DNA from: JBMTVN01 sp046047235 | GTDB taxonomy: Bacteria; Verrucomicrobiota; Verrucomicrobiia; Limisphaerales; JAHDYP01 | Direction of reading: 5' to 3' | Assembly (NCBI GenBank): GCA_046047235.1 | Contig: JBJOII010000042.1 | Coordinates: forward strand, 1 to 30,522 | DNA length: 30,522 nt | Shown here: positions 15,473-24,008 of the stretch, piece by piece | Layout of the letters: the number at the start of each line of letters is the position of its first letter | Numbering within the stretch: the first letter of the stretch is position 1 | The notes under the pieces: model-generated | Told to the model about the DNA's origin: nothing | The model's input: only the letters and a program-made list of their open reading frames with translations | The model's database searches: none | Translations under genes and position numbers: made by a program

Positions 15473-15498
15473 GTGGGGCGGGCCATTGCCCGCGCCAC
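15473..15498. repeat. Strong imperfect palindrome between the secreted-protein gene and gspE
   Basis: GTGGGGCGGGC and GCCCGCGCCAC flank a CATT loop, with ten of eleven positions paired. Weaker pairing continues outward (CGTAGAG with CTCCACG). No T-run follows on either strand. It could be a REP-like dispersed element, a rho-assisted stop for the upstream gene, or a stabilising 5' structure for the T2SS mRNA, whose first ATG is 28 bases further on. Confidence 0.55.
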
Positions 15499-15526
15499 CT
15501 CCACGTAACCACCCAAACTCACCCCC

Positions 15527-17242
15527 ATGCAGCAAACCGCCGACCCCACATCCTCCCCCCAACCCCAGCCCATCACGGGGCTCATCGGTCGCATGCTCGC
15601 CGGTCATCAGCTTTCACCACCCGACGCTGACCAACTGCAGTCCCTCCAACAAAACAGGGCAGGGGAGTTCGATACTGAAGAAGCCGTCCTCAAATGGCTC
15701 GCCGCTGAATACGACCTCGCATTCACCCCTCTCGATAACGTCCAACCCGAACGCCAACTCCTCAGCCGCTTCCCCGCACGCCTCCTGCTCAAGGAAGAAC
15801 TCCTGCCCCTCTCACAGGAAGGAAATACGGTGCAGGTCGCCTGTAGCCGACTCTTCGCCTCCCCGGGAATCGATAGCCTCCGCTCCCTCTCCAACCTCGA
15901 ACTCCTGCCCGTCCTCGCCCCCTCCGAAGCCCTCCAACGCGAAATCAAAAAACACCTCGGCGTCGGCGCCGATACGCTCAACCTCCTCGAACAAGAAGAG
16001 GGATTCCAGGTCCTCACTGAAGACCAGGATACGAACGCCGACCTCGATAAAGCCGCCGAAGACGCCTCCATCATCCGCTTCGTCAACCAGGTCCTCGGCG
16101 ATGCCGTCTCCCTCCGCACTACCGACATCCACGTCGAACCCTTCGAGGACGAACTCCGCATCCGCTACCGCATCGATGGCATGCTCCAGGATGTCCCGGT
16201 ACCCGCAAGTATCAAACGCTTCCAACCCGCCATCGTCTCCCGTATCAAGATACTCAGCTCCCTCAATATCGCCGAAAAACGTGTCCCCCAGGACGGCCGT
16301 ATCAAAATCCGCCTCAAAGGCAGTGAGGTCGATGTCCGTATCTCCATCATCCCCATGATCCACGGCGAAGCTGTCGTCATGCGACTACTCCGTCAGGACG
16401 CCGGACTCATGCGCCTCCAGGACCTCGGCATGGGCTCCCGGGAAATGGAACTCTTCCGCGAAGTCCTCTCCATGCCCCACGGCATCGCCCTCGTCACCGG
16501 CCCCACCGGCAGCGGCAAAACCACCACCCTCTACAGCGCCCTCAACGAAATCAACGACGCCGTCCGCAAAATCATCACTATCGAAGACCCCGTCGAATAC
16601 CAGCTCAGGGGCGTGAACCAAATCCAAGTCGCCGAAAAAGCCGGACTCACCTTCGCACGAGGCCTTCGATCCATCCTCCGCCACGACCCGGACGTCGTCC
16701 TCGTCGGCGAAATACGCGACCAGGAAACCGCCCAAATCGCCGTCCAAGCCTCGCTCACCGGCCACCTAGTCTTCTCCACCCTCCATACCAACGATGCCCC
16801 AGGTGCGCTAACCCGACTCGTCGATATGGGCGTCGAACCCTACCTCGTCGCTTCCTCCCTCGAAACCGTGGTCGCCCAACGCCTCGTACGCGTCCTTTGT
16901 CCCGATTGCAAACAACCGGACAACAGCGTCCGCGCCACCACCCTCAAAGACCGCGTGGAAGCTCTCACAGGTGCCGAGATCTTCGCCGCCAATGGCTGCA
17001 AGAACTGCCGCCAAACCGGCTTCCGCGGACGCCAGGCAGTGTTCGAAGTCATGCGTCTCTCCCCCGAAATCCGCCGTCTCCTCCTCCGTAGCGCCTCCAG
17101 CGGCGAAATAAAAGAGGTCGCCCGCAAGGAAGAAATGAAAACGCTCACTGAAGATGGCTGGCGACTCGTCCGGGCAGGGCTCACCTCACCCGATGAAGTC
17201 CTCCGCGTCGCCAAATACGAGGACTCCAATATGGTGGCCTAA
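15527..17242 (+). CDS. gspE: Type II secretion ATPase GspE
   Basis: Cytoplasmic hexameric ATPase (571 aa) that powers pseudopilus growth. The N-terminal ~150 residues form the GspE/MshE-type N-domain. The N2D/ATPase core then includes LRTTDIHVEPFEDELRIRYRIDG, Walker A GPTGSGKTTTLYS (about 325-337), the Asp box TIEDPVEYQL, Walker B VVLVGEIRDQETA (about 389) and the His box TLHTNDAPGAL. A zinc module with two Cys pairs, CPDC and CKNC (about 458 and 491), follows, characteristic of GspE/PilB. All catalytic motifs are intact. It is the first gene of the operon and lacks a Shine-Dalgarno; the gspF start follows by 26 bases. Confidence 0.96.
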   Translation: MQQTADPTSSPQPQPITGLIGRMLAGHQLSPPDADQLQSLQQNRAGEFDTEEAVLKWLAAEYDLAFTPLDNVQPERQLLSRFPARLLLKEELLPLSQEGNTVQVACSRLFASPGIDSLRSLSNLELLPVLAPSEALQREIKKHLGVGADTLNLLEQEEGFQVLTEDQDTNADLDKAAEDASIIRFVNQVLGDAVSLRTTDIHVEPFEDELRIRYRIDGMLQDVPVPASIKRFQPAIVSRIKILSSLNIAEKRVPQDGRIKIRLKGSEVDVRISIIPMIHGEAVVMRLLRQDAGLMRLQDLGMGSREMELFREVLSMPHGIALVTGPTGSGKTTTLYSALNEINDAVRKIITIEDPVEYQLRGVNQIQVAEKAGLTFARGLRSILRHDPDVVLVGEIRDQETAQIAVQASLTGHLVFSTLHTNDAPGALTRLVDMGVEPYLVASSLETVVAQRLVRVLCPDCKQPDNSVRATTLKDRVEALTGAEIFAANGCKNCRQTGFRGRQAVFEVMRLSPEIRRLLLRSASSGEIKEVARKEEMKTLTEDGWRLVRAGLTSPDEVLRVAKYEDSNMVA

Positions 17243-17268
17243 CCACCACACTCCACGCCCAGCTCTCC

Positions 17269-18495
17269 ATGCCCACCTTCGCCTACAAAGCCCTGCGAGC
17301 CGATAAAGCCACGGTCAACGGAACCCTCGAAGCCGGCGGCCGGCAGGAAGCCCTCCGCACCCTCAAATCCCAAGGCCTCACCCCTCTCAAACTCACGGAG
17401 TCCTCCAGCCAAAACCCGGGCAAATCCTCCAGCCTCCAGCTCCCCTGGGAAAAAAAACGCGTCCCCTTCGCCGCCCTCGAAGACTTCACCCGCTCGCTCT
17501 CCAGCCTCCTCGCCGCCAATGTCCCCCTCAGCCGCGCCCTCACCATCCTCTACAAGGAATCCTCCGTCCCCGTAGCCGCAGAAAAATGGCGCGAACTCCA
17601 TGACCTCGTCATCGATGGTATCTCCCTCGCCGATGCCATGGCCAAATCCCCCGAAGTCTTCCCACGGGTCTACGTCGCCATGGTCCAAGCCGGCGAAACC
17701 GGCGGATTCCTCGATGTCGTCCTCTCTCAAATAGCCGACTTCCAAGCCCGAGACCGCGAACTCAAAGCCAAGGTCCTCTCCGCCATGCTCTACCCCGGCG
17801 TCCTCATGTCCCTCGCCATCGTCGTCCTCATCTACCTCCTCGTCTTCTTTATCCCCAGATTCCAAACCCTCTTCGCCGGCTTCCAAGCCGCCCTCCCAGC
17901 CCTCACCCAAATCATCGTCGCCATAAGCGATCTCGTCCGCGGCTACGGACTCTACCTCGCCATCGCCGCCACAGTCGCCATCATCCTCAGCCGATCCTGG
18001 ATCACCCGGGAACAAAATCGCCGCATCTGGGAAGGCTGGATGCTCCGGACCCCCATCGTCGGCCCCCTCGCATCCAAAATCGCCATGGCCCGCTTCTGCC
18101 GTATGCTCGGAACTCTCCTCGGCGCCGGCGTCCCCCTCATCAATGGCCTCTCCGTCGCCCGCCGCTCCCTCGGCTACCAAGTCCTCATCGACCTCATCAC
18201 CGATTCCTCCGAACGCGTGAAAAAAGGCGAAGCCCTCGCCGCCAGCCTCGCCGACTGTAAATCCCTGTTCTCCGGCTCCACCCTCGAAATGATCGCCGTC
18301 GCCGAAGAAAGCGGCCGACTCGACCAGGAACTGCTCCGCCTCTCCGGCGTCACTGAAACCGCCCTCGACCGCCAACTCAAAACCGCCGTCGCCCTCACCG
18401 AACCCCTCATGCTCTTCCTCATCGCAGGCTTCATCGGCATCATTTTTATCGGCATGGTCATCCCCATCTTCACAATTCAAGACTACATAAAATAA
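17269..18495 (+). CDS. gspF: Type II secretion inner-membrane platform protein GspF
   Basis: Polytopic inner-membrane protein (408 aa) that couples the ATPase to pseudopilin assembly. It begins with the typical MPTFAYKALRADKATVNGTLEA and has two T2SSF domains. The first holds FTRSLSSLLAANVPLSRAL and MVQAGETGGFLDVVL; the second holds FCRMLGTLLGAGVPLINGL and MIAVAEESGRLDQEL. Hydrophobic segments lie around residues 175-200, 220-240 and 375-400, giving the three-pass layout of the family. A long open frame on the opposite strand is a compositional shadow. Confidence 0.96.
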   Translation: MPTFAYKALRADKATVNGTLEAGGRQEALRTLKSQGLTPLKLTESSSQNPGKSSSLQLPWEKKRVPFAALEDFTRSLSSLLAANVPLSRALTILYKESSVPVAAEKWRELHDLVIDGISLADAMAKSPEVFPRVYVAMVQAGETGGFLDVVLSQIADFQARDRELKAKVLSAMLYPGVLMSLAIVVLIYLLVFFIPRFQTLFAGFQAALPALTQIIVAISDLVRGYGLYLAIAATVAIILSRSWITREQNRRIWEGWMLRTPIVGPLASKIAMARFCRMLGTLLGAGVPLINGLSVARRSLGYQVLIDLITDSSERVKKGEALAASLADCKSLFSGSTLEMIAVAEESGRLDQELLRLSGVTETALDRQLKTAVALTEPLMLFLIAGFIGIIFIGMVIPIFTIQDYIK

Positions 18496-18503
18496 GCACA
18501 AAT

Positions 18504-18507
18504 AAGG
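18504..18507 (+). promoter_or_regulatory. Ribosome binding site of gspG
   Basis: AAGG lies eight bases before the gspG ATG. It is one of the few Shine-Dalgarno-like signals before a plus-strand gene here. The major pseudopilin must be made in excess over the other components, so keeping a good site at this gene makes sense (inference). Confidence 0.45.
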
Positions 18508-18515
18508 TCAACACG

Positions 18516-18962
18516 ATGCAAACAAACCCCACATCAAACCGACGGAAATCACCCCGCCATGGCTTCACTCTCATCGAAATGCTCTTGGTCCTCGTGATCC
18601 TCGCCACGCTCGCCGCAATCGTCATCCCCAAGTTCGCCGGCCGTAGCCAACAAGCCAAAGTCACCCAGGCCATCTCCCAAATCGGAAGCTTCAAACTCGC
18701 CCTCGATACCTTCGAGGTCGATAACGGCTTCTACCCGCGTGACCTCAATGCCCTCTTCGAAATGCCCTCAGGCACCACCGCCACCCAATGGCAGGGCCCC
18801 TACCTCGAAAAAGGTGTCCCCCTCGACCCCTGGGGTAATGCCTATGTCTATGAATTCCCCGGCCGACGCAACCTCAATGGCTTCGATATCATGTCCATGG
18901 GTCCAGACGGCAGAAACGGAACCGAAGACGATATCACCAATTGGGACAACGAACGGCGCTAA
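18516..18962 (+). CDS. gspG: Major pseudopilin GspG
   Basis: Main subunit of the T2SS pseudopilus (148 aa). A 16-residue basic leader ends in Gly and is followed by FTLIEMLLVLVILATLAAIVIPKF, so prepilin peptidase would cut after Gly16 and leave Phe+1 and the key Glu+5. The globular part has the GspG signature GPYLEKGVPLDPWGNAYVY and an acidic loop DGRNGTEDDITNW that matches the family's calcium-binding site. The prepilin peptidase gene (gspO/pilD) is not in this window and must lie elsewhere. Confidence 0.97.
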   Translation: MQTNPTSNRRKSPRHGFTLIEMLLVLVILATLAAIVIPKFAGRSQQAKVTQAISQIGSFKLALDTFEVDNGFYPRDLNALFEMPSGTTATQWQGPYLEKGVPLDPWGNAYVYEFPGRRNLNGFDIMSMGPDGRNGTEDDITNWDNERR

Positions 18963-18983
18963 TCGCCCCAGGCACCCCCACGC

Positions 18984-19538
18984 ATGACCCGCAGCCAACC
19001 AGCCAACCGTGACCCGCTCACCCCAGCCTTCACGCTGATAGAGCTGATCGCAGTGCTGGCCCTGCTCGCAACGCTCATGGCCGTCGTCGCACCACGCCTC
19101 GCCGGCTCCATGCGCCGAAGAAACCTCCAACAGGAAGCCGCCCGCCTCGTCGCTCTCTCAGAATATGGCCGCGACCAGGCCATCGCCCGAGGCGCACCCA
19201 TGATCGTCTGGATGGACCAGGAAACCTCCTGGATCGGACTCCAACCCAAACCCGGCTTCCCCACCAACAATACCCCCAACTTGGAATTCCAGCTCCCCGA
19301 TGACCTCCAAATCCAAGTGGGAACACGCCCCGGAAACTTCCAGTCATCCCCATCCCAACTGCTCACGCTCATGGAGTTCTCACCCGAAGGAAATGTCGAA
19401 CTCCAAAGCGCCCAAACTATTCTGCTCCAGGACAAATCCGGATCCACCGCGTTCGTGACACTCAAAACCAACGGATGGGGCTACGAAACCCTCACGGAAC
19501 AGGACTATGAACTTCGATTGCGCCAGCTCCCGCAATAA
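18984..19538 (+). CDS. gspH: Minor pseudopilin GspH
   Basis: Type IV pilin-like protein of 184 aa with leader MTRSQPANRDPLTPA, then FTLIELIAVLALLATLMAVVAPRLAG. The residue before the cleavage site is Ala15, not the usual Gly; Glu+5 is kept. The soluble part is beta-rich, as expected for GspH. It lies 21 bases after gspG and overlaps gspI by 32 bases. GspH caps the pseudopilus tip with I, J and K. The order G-H-I-J-K supports H rather than another minor pilin. Confidence 0.88.
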   Translation: MTRSQPANRDPLTPAFTLIELIAVLALLATLMAVVAPRLAGSMRRRNLQQEAARLVALSEYGRDQAIARGAPMIVWMDQETSWIGLQPKPGFPTNNTPNLEFQLPDDLQIQVGTRPGNFQSSPSQLLTLMEFSPEGNVELQSAQTILLQDKSGSTAFVTLKTNGWGYETLTEQDYELRLRQLPQ

Positions 19539-19905
19539 ACCGTCCGGATTCACTTTCGCCGAAGTGCTCGCCGCCATGCTCTTCCTCGCTATCCTCATAC
19601 CCGCCGTAGTCGAAGGAATAAGCCTCGCCAACCGCGCAGCCATCACCGCCGAACGCCAGTCCGTCGCCCTCCAACTCGGTGAACATAAACTCAACCAGCT
19701 GCTCCTCGATGAAAACCCGCTCTCCTCCGGCTCCCAAGGCGACTTCGGCAACGCTTACCCCCTCTACTCCTGGAAACTCGACCGCTCAACTTGGCGCGAG
19801 GACTCCATGACCCAACTCACGCTCCGGGTCGCCTTCACCGTCCAAGGTCGCCAAAAAGAAATCTCCCTCACCACCCTCATCGACGAAACCGCCACCGAGG
19901 AATGA
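19507..19905 (+). CDS. gspI: Minor pseudopilin GspI
   Basis: Pilin-like protein of 132 aa, the usual small size of GspI. Leader MNFDCASSRNKPSG is followed by FTFAEVLAAMLFLAILIPAVVEG, with Gly-1 and Glu+5 present. QLGEHKLNQLLLDENPL after the first helix matches the GspI pattern (a helix ending with A/E-rich residues before a short beta domain). The start lies inside gspH and the stop overlaps the gspJ start (ATGA). Confidence 0.9.
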   Translation: MNFDCASSRNKPSGFTFAEVLAAMLFLAILIPAVVEGISLANRAAITAERQSVALQLGEHKLNQLLLDENPLSSGSQGDFGNAYPLYSWKLDRSTWREDSMTQLTLRVAFTVQGRQKEISLTTLIDETATEE

Positions 19906-20723
19906 ACCGGACACGTACCAGCCGTAACGCCCGCCAACTCCGCCACCCAAAGCGGACCGCCTCCGGCTTCACGCTGATCGAAGTCATGTTCGCCTCCCTC
20001 GCCAGCGCAATCCTCATCGTCTCCCTCTACGGCGTCTTCTCCCGCAGTATCCGACTCCGCGATAACGCCACCTCCCGCATCGAAACCCTGCGCAACCGCC
20101 AACAAGCCGCCCGTATCCTCCGCGATGATCTCCGCCACGGACTCGTCACCGGCGCCCGCCTCGCCGCCACTCTCGAAGGCTCACCCCAGTCCGAAAACTC
20201 ACGCTTCCCCGGCTACCTCAAAATCACCACCACCACCGGCCCCAACTCCCCCAACAACGCCTACGGCGACCTCCAGGAAGTCGAATACTTCATCACCAAT
20301 GACCCCTGGTCCACCAACCAAAACGCCGGAGCCCTCATACGATCCATCGACCAAAACCTCCTCGCCCAAGTCCGCGAAATCTCCCGCCAGGATGTCCTCC
20401 TCCATAACGTCGAAGCCCTCGAAGTCCAATTCTACGACGGTAACAACTGGCTCGATTCATGGAATTTCGTCGATAACGAAAGCTCCCTCCCCCTAGCCGT
20501 CGAAATCACCGTCCAGCCCGCCGGCTACCGCACCAACCCAAACCAAACTCCCCCAGCTATCCAAATCCTCGAACTCTGGTCCGTCCAAACACTCGCCACC
20601 TCCACCAACTCCGAGTCCAGCACCGCCGACTCCGATAATAACCCTCCCCAGCAAAATAACCCCCCAGGCGGCGGCGGGGGAGGGGGCCAACCTCAACCCC
20701 CCAGCCAAACCACCCCCAGATGA
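19902..20723 (+). CDS. gspJ: Minor pseudopilin GspJ
   Basis: Pilin-like protein of 273 aa. The basic leader ends SG22, then FTLIEVMFASLASAILIVSLYGVF. The body has RQQAARILRDDLRHG and VEALEVQFYDGNNWLDSW, typical for GspJ. The last ~40 residues are an odd low-complexity tail of Ser/Asn/Pro/Gln with seven glycines in a row, ending QPQPPSQTTPR. Its ATG overlaps the gspI stop, and its stop overlaps the gspK start, both as ATGA. A GAGGA just before the ATG is too close for an ideal Shine-Dalgarno. Confidence 0.92.
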   Translation: MNRTRTSRNARQLRHPKRTASGFTLIEVMFASLASAILIVSLYGVFSRSIRLRDNATSRIETLRNRQQAARILRDDLRHGLVTGARLAATLEGSPQSENSRFPGYLKITTTTGPNSPNNAYGDLQEVEYFITNDPWSTNQNAGALIRSIDQNLLAQVREISRQDVLLHNVEALEVQFYDGNNWLDSWNFVDNESSLPLAVEITVQPAGYRTNPNQTPPAIQILELWSVQTLATSTNSESSTADSDNNPPQQNNPPGGGGGGGQPQPPSQTTPR

Positions 20724-22051
20724 GGTCCCACCCCCACACAAAAAAAGCCCGCAAGGCTACGGTGCTCATCGTAGTCCTCTGGGTCTGCCTCGGCCTCGTC
20801 TCCCTCACTCTCGTCTTCGGCCAGTCCATGCTCATGGCCTTCCGCGGCAGTGACCAAAATCTCGCCGGCTACCAGGCCGACCAAGCCATCGAAGGCGCCG
20901 TCCGCTACGCCCAATACATCCTCGCTAACCTCGAAGAACCCGGACAATTGCCCCTGCCAGGTAACTATAGACGAGAAAAGGTCCCCGTCGGCGAAGCCGC
21001 CTTCTGGTTCGTCGGACGCCCGGCTTCCTCCAGCAATAACCGATCCCCCATCTATGGCCTCACCGACGAAGCCTCCAAACTCAACCTCAATACGGTCACC
21101 CAACCCATGCTCGAAACCCTGCCAGGCATGACCGCCGAACTCGCCGCCAGTATCATCGATTGGCGGGACGAAGACGATGAAATCACCGAAGGAGGCGCAG
21201 AAACTGAAACCTATCAGCTCCGAAAGCCGTCTACTGTCTGCAAGAATGCCAGATTCGAAACCGTGGAAGAGCTCGCACTAGTCAATGGAGCCACCTGGGA
21301 GATCCTCTTCGGAGAAGATCTCAACCGGAATGGCGTCCTCGATCCCAATGAAAATGACGGCAGCACAACCCCGCCAAATGATAACGCCGACGGCCGCCTC
21401 AACCCCGGCCTGCTCGAACTCTTTACGGTCTATTCCAAAGAATCCAATACCCGCGAAGACGGCTCCGCTAAACTCAATGTCAACCAACCCTCAGAAGAAT
21501 TAACCTCCTTCCTCCAGGAAACCCTCGGCGAAGAAACCGCTGACCAGGTCGCCGCACGCACCAGCGGAACCCAATACCAGAGCCTCATGCAATACTTCAT
21601 CCGCAGCCAGCTCTCCGCCGACCAATGCGACCTGCTCGCCTCCGACCTCACCACCAGCAACGAAGAAAGAGAAGGCCTCGTCAACGTCAATACCGCCAGC
21701 GAATATGTCCTCGCCTGTATCCCAGGCATCGATGAACAAACCGCCGCCCAAATCGTCTCCACCCGCGAACGCCAAAATTCCCCCCACAAAAGCGTCTACT
21801 GGATCGTAGACATCATCGGCGAAGAAAACGCCGCGCAAGCCGGCCCCTTCATCACCGCCCAATCCTGGCAAATCACCGCCGACGTCGCAGCCGTAGGCCG
21901 TTACGGCCGCGGTTACCGGCGCGAACAAGTCGTTCTCGATGCCACCCAAACCCCAGCCGCCATCCTCCATAGACGCCGATTAGGCGGACTCGGCTGGGCA
22001 CTCGGCACCCAAACTCTCCAGGACCTCGACCGGGAATTCAGCCAACGATGA
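20720..22051 (+). CDS. gspK: Minor pseudopilin GspK
   Basis: Large minor pseudopilin (443 aa) that tips the I-J-K complex. The N-terminus (KKARKATVLIVVLWVCLGLVSLTLVFG) lacks Glu+5, as GspK does, and appears to have Ala at -1. SKLNLNTVTQPMLETLPGMTAELAASIIDWRD and VNVNTASEYVLACIPGIDEQTAAQIV are the helix-hairpin-helix-like repeats of the family. Between them is a canonical 12-residue EF-hand-type loop, DLNRNGVLDPNE (about residue 200), which probably binds calcium. YGRGYRREQVVLD is near the C-terminus. Both gene ends are ATGA overlaps. Confidence 0.93.
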   Translation: MRSHPHTKKARKATVLIVVLWVCLGLVSLTLVFGQSMLMAFRGSDQNLAGYQADQAIEGAVRYAQYILANLEEPGQLPLPGNYRREKVPVGEAAFWFVGRPASSSNNRSPIYGLTDEASKLNLNTVTQPMLETLPGMTAELAASIIDWRDEDDEITEGGAETETYQLRKPSTVCKNARFETVEELALVNGATWEILFGEDLNRNGVLDPNENDGSTTPPNDNADGRLNPGLLELFTVYSKESNTREDGSAKLNVNQPSEELTSFLQETLGEETADQVAARTSGTQYQSLMQYFIRSQLSADQCDLLASDLTTSNEEREGLVNVNTASEYVLACIPGIDEQTAAQIVSTRERQNSPHKSVYWIVDIIGEENAAQAGPFITAQSWQITADVAAVGRYGRGYRREQVVLDATQTPAAILHRRRLGGLGWALGTQTLQDLDREFSQR

Positions 22052-23463
22052 ATCTTAAGACCTCAGACCTCCGCTCCCGTTGGAGCATCCCAGCAGTCCT
22101 CGCCCTGACTGTCGAATGGGACCATGTCGCAATAGCCCACGTCCGCCGCAATAACGGCGGCATCCAGCTCCTGCAGTCACTCCAGCTCCCCATCACCGCC
22201 GACGCCATCCTCGAAAACCCAGACCTCTGCGGCAAACAACTCGCCGAAGCCCTCTCTAAACAGGGCCTCCGCGAAACCCGCTGCATCGTCTGCGTCCCCA
22301 ATCACTGGGCCTTCACCACCTCAAGCGACCTCCCAGACGTCGCCCCGGAAGACCTCCCAGGCTTCATAGAACTCAAGGCAGAAGGAGAATTCCCCCTCAG
22401 CGCCTCCGATCTCCTCATCGCCCACTCCCCCTGGTCCACCCCCGGCCACCCCAAACAAACCACCATCGCCGGCCTCCCCAAACGTAAAGCCGATGCCGTC
22501 CGCCAAATGCTCGCCACCGCTAACCGGCGCGCCACCTCCATCTCACTCGCCCTCAACCCGGATTGGATCGAATCCAGCCAAGTCGATCACTCAGGCATCA
22601 ATGTCCTCGTCAATGACAAGCATATCGACCTCGTCGTCCTCCTCGGCGGCGGCATCGCCGCCCTCCGCTCCATCCCCGTCCAAAACGGCTCCCTCCGCCC
22701 CGACCACCTCAACCGTGAACTCAGAATCACTCTCGGCCGACTACCCCAGGAAGTCCGATCCCAACTGAATAAAGCCAGGTTCCTCGGCGAACCCGCCTCC
22801 GCCTCAGCCCTGTTCGAATCCGCCCGCGAAACACTCAATAAACTCGGCCTCCAAGGCATCATACCCAGCCCCACGCACGAATCCGCCGCCACAACACCAC
22901 TCGAACACTCGCCCGTAGCCATCGCCGCAGCCCGCCACCACCTGCATGGCCTACCCCTGCTGTTCGAGTTCGTAGCCCCAGAAACCAACAGGATCCAGCT
23001 CTTCCTCCGCCGCTACGATACCCGCAAAAATCGCTGGATCGCCGCAGCCATGCTCGCCGCTATCCTGCTCCCTCTTGTCAGCGTGCTCCTCCGCTCCCAT
23101 GCCGAGAAATCGCTCACCCGAGAATGGAACTCCATCCAGCCCACCGTCCGCGAACTCGAAGACCTCCAGACCAAAATCCGCCTCTTCCGCCCCTGGTTCG
23201 ACCCCAATACCCCAACAGTCCAACTCCTCCATGCCCTCGTCAGCGGTTACCCCGATACCGGCGATGTCTGGGCCACCCGTATCGATATCAAAGACGATAA
23301 CCAGATCGCCTGCACCGGCTTCGCCCGCGACCAACTCGCCTGGCTCGATTTCCTCGAACGCCTCGGCAAACAACAGGGGATCGCTAACCTCCAAGTCCGC
23401 TCGGTCCGCGGTGAACAACCCCTCCAAGTCGACTTCAACTTCAACTGGAACCCCCAACCATGA
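22048..23463 (+). CDS. gspL: Type II secretion platform protein GspL (PilM-PilN-like)
   Basis: Protein of 471 aa with a cytoplasmic actin-like (PilM-type) part of ~325 residues (ALTVEWDHVAIAHVRR at the start, IVCVPNHWAFTTSSDLPD, then ELKAEGEFPLSASDLL). One transmembrane segment, WIAAAMLAAILLPLVSVLL (about 328-348), and a short periplasmic coiled-coil plus ferredoxin-like domain follow. This is the GspL layout: it recruits GspE to the membrane. Sequence likeness to E. coli GspL is weak and the call leans on domain layout and gene order between gspK and gspM. Confidence 0.82.
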   Translation: MNLKTSDLRSRWSIPAVLALTVEWDHVAIAHVRRNNGGIQLLQSLQLPITADAILENPDLCGKQLAEALSKQGLRETRCIVCVPNHWAFTTSSDLPDVAPEDLPGFIELKAEGEFPLSASDLLIAHSPWSTPGHPKQTTIAGLPKRKADAVRQMLATANRRATSISLALNPDWIESSQVDHSGINVLVNDKHIDLVVLLGGGIAALRSIPVQNGSLRPDHLNRELRITLGRLPQEVRSQLNKARFLGEPASASALFESARETLNKLGLQGIIPSPTHESAATTPLEHSPVAIAAARHHLHGLPLLFEFVAPETNRIQLFLRRYDTRKNRWIAAAMLAAILLPLVSVLLRSHAEKSLTREWNSIQPTVRELEDLQTKIRLFRPWFDPNTPTVQLLHALVSGYPDTGDVWATRIDIKDDNQIACTGFARDQLAWLDFLERLGKQQGIANLQVRSVRGEQPLQVDFNFNWNPQP

Positions 23464-24008
23464 ACGTCGAACAACGCACCAAACTCCTCAAAATCGGCGC
23501 CGTCGCTTCCATCGGACTCCTCGTCCTCAATGCCATCCTCATCGAACCCGCACTGGCAGCCTGGAAAGACCAAAGCGACCGACTCGCCAAACTCAAAAAA
23601 CAAGTCTCTCTCGGTCACCAGTTGCTCGAACGGGAATCCTCCCTCCGCCAACGCTGGAATACCATGACCTCCACCGACCTCGTCGAAAATACCGCCGAAG
23701 CCGAAAACGAACTCTTCAAGGCCGTTGGCCAATGGGCCCGCGAAGGCCGCATCACATTCACCTCCCTCAATCCCCAATGGCGGACCTATGACCTCGAAGG
23801 CTACGCCACCCTCGAATGCCGCGCCACCGCAACCGGTGACCAGGCCGGCATAGCCCGCTTCCTCTACGAACTCGAGTCCGACAACCAACCCGCCCGCATC
23901 GAAACCGCGGAACTGCTCAGCACCGACAAAAACGGCGACAAAATCAGCCTCGCCCTCCGCTTCACCGCAGTGCGCATCCTCCAACCCGGCGCTCAACCCA
24001 ACCCATGA
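23460..24008 (+). CDS. gspM: Type II secretion platform protein GspM (PilO-like)
   Basis: Bitopic protein of 182 aa: a short basic start, a transmembrane segment (about 9-32), a coiled coil (WKDQSDRLAKLKKQVSLGHQLLERE) and a ferredoxin-like beta-alpha-beta domain ending RFTAVRILQPG. This matches GspM/PilO, the partner of GspL. Start and end are ATGA overlaps with gspL and the following gene. Motif-level conservation is low, so the name rests on architecture and position. Confidence 0.78.
   Translation: MNVEQRTKLLKIGAVASIGLLVLNAILIEPALAAWKDQSDRLAKLKKQVSLGHQLLERESSLRQRWNTMTSTDLVENTAEAENELFKAVGQWAREGRITFTSLNPQWRTYDLEGYATLECRATATGDQAGIARFLYELESDNQPARIETAELLSTDKNGDKISLALRFTAVRILQPGAQPNP

Noticed and set aside
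17239..18501. Long open frame (420 codons) on the minus strand, opposite gspF
   Set aside because: Its product is extremely acidic low-complexity (Asp/Glu/Gly runs), the usual antisense shadow of C-ending codons, and gspF is a clear family member.
20678..20685. GGGGAGGG as a further KOPS-like copy
   Set aside because: It lies in a run of glycine GGG/GGC codons of gspJ, and reverse-orientation CCCTCCCC (for example 1332, 20485, 20642) is expected on a C-rich strand. Only the GGGCAGGG form is clearly polar.
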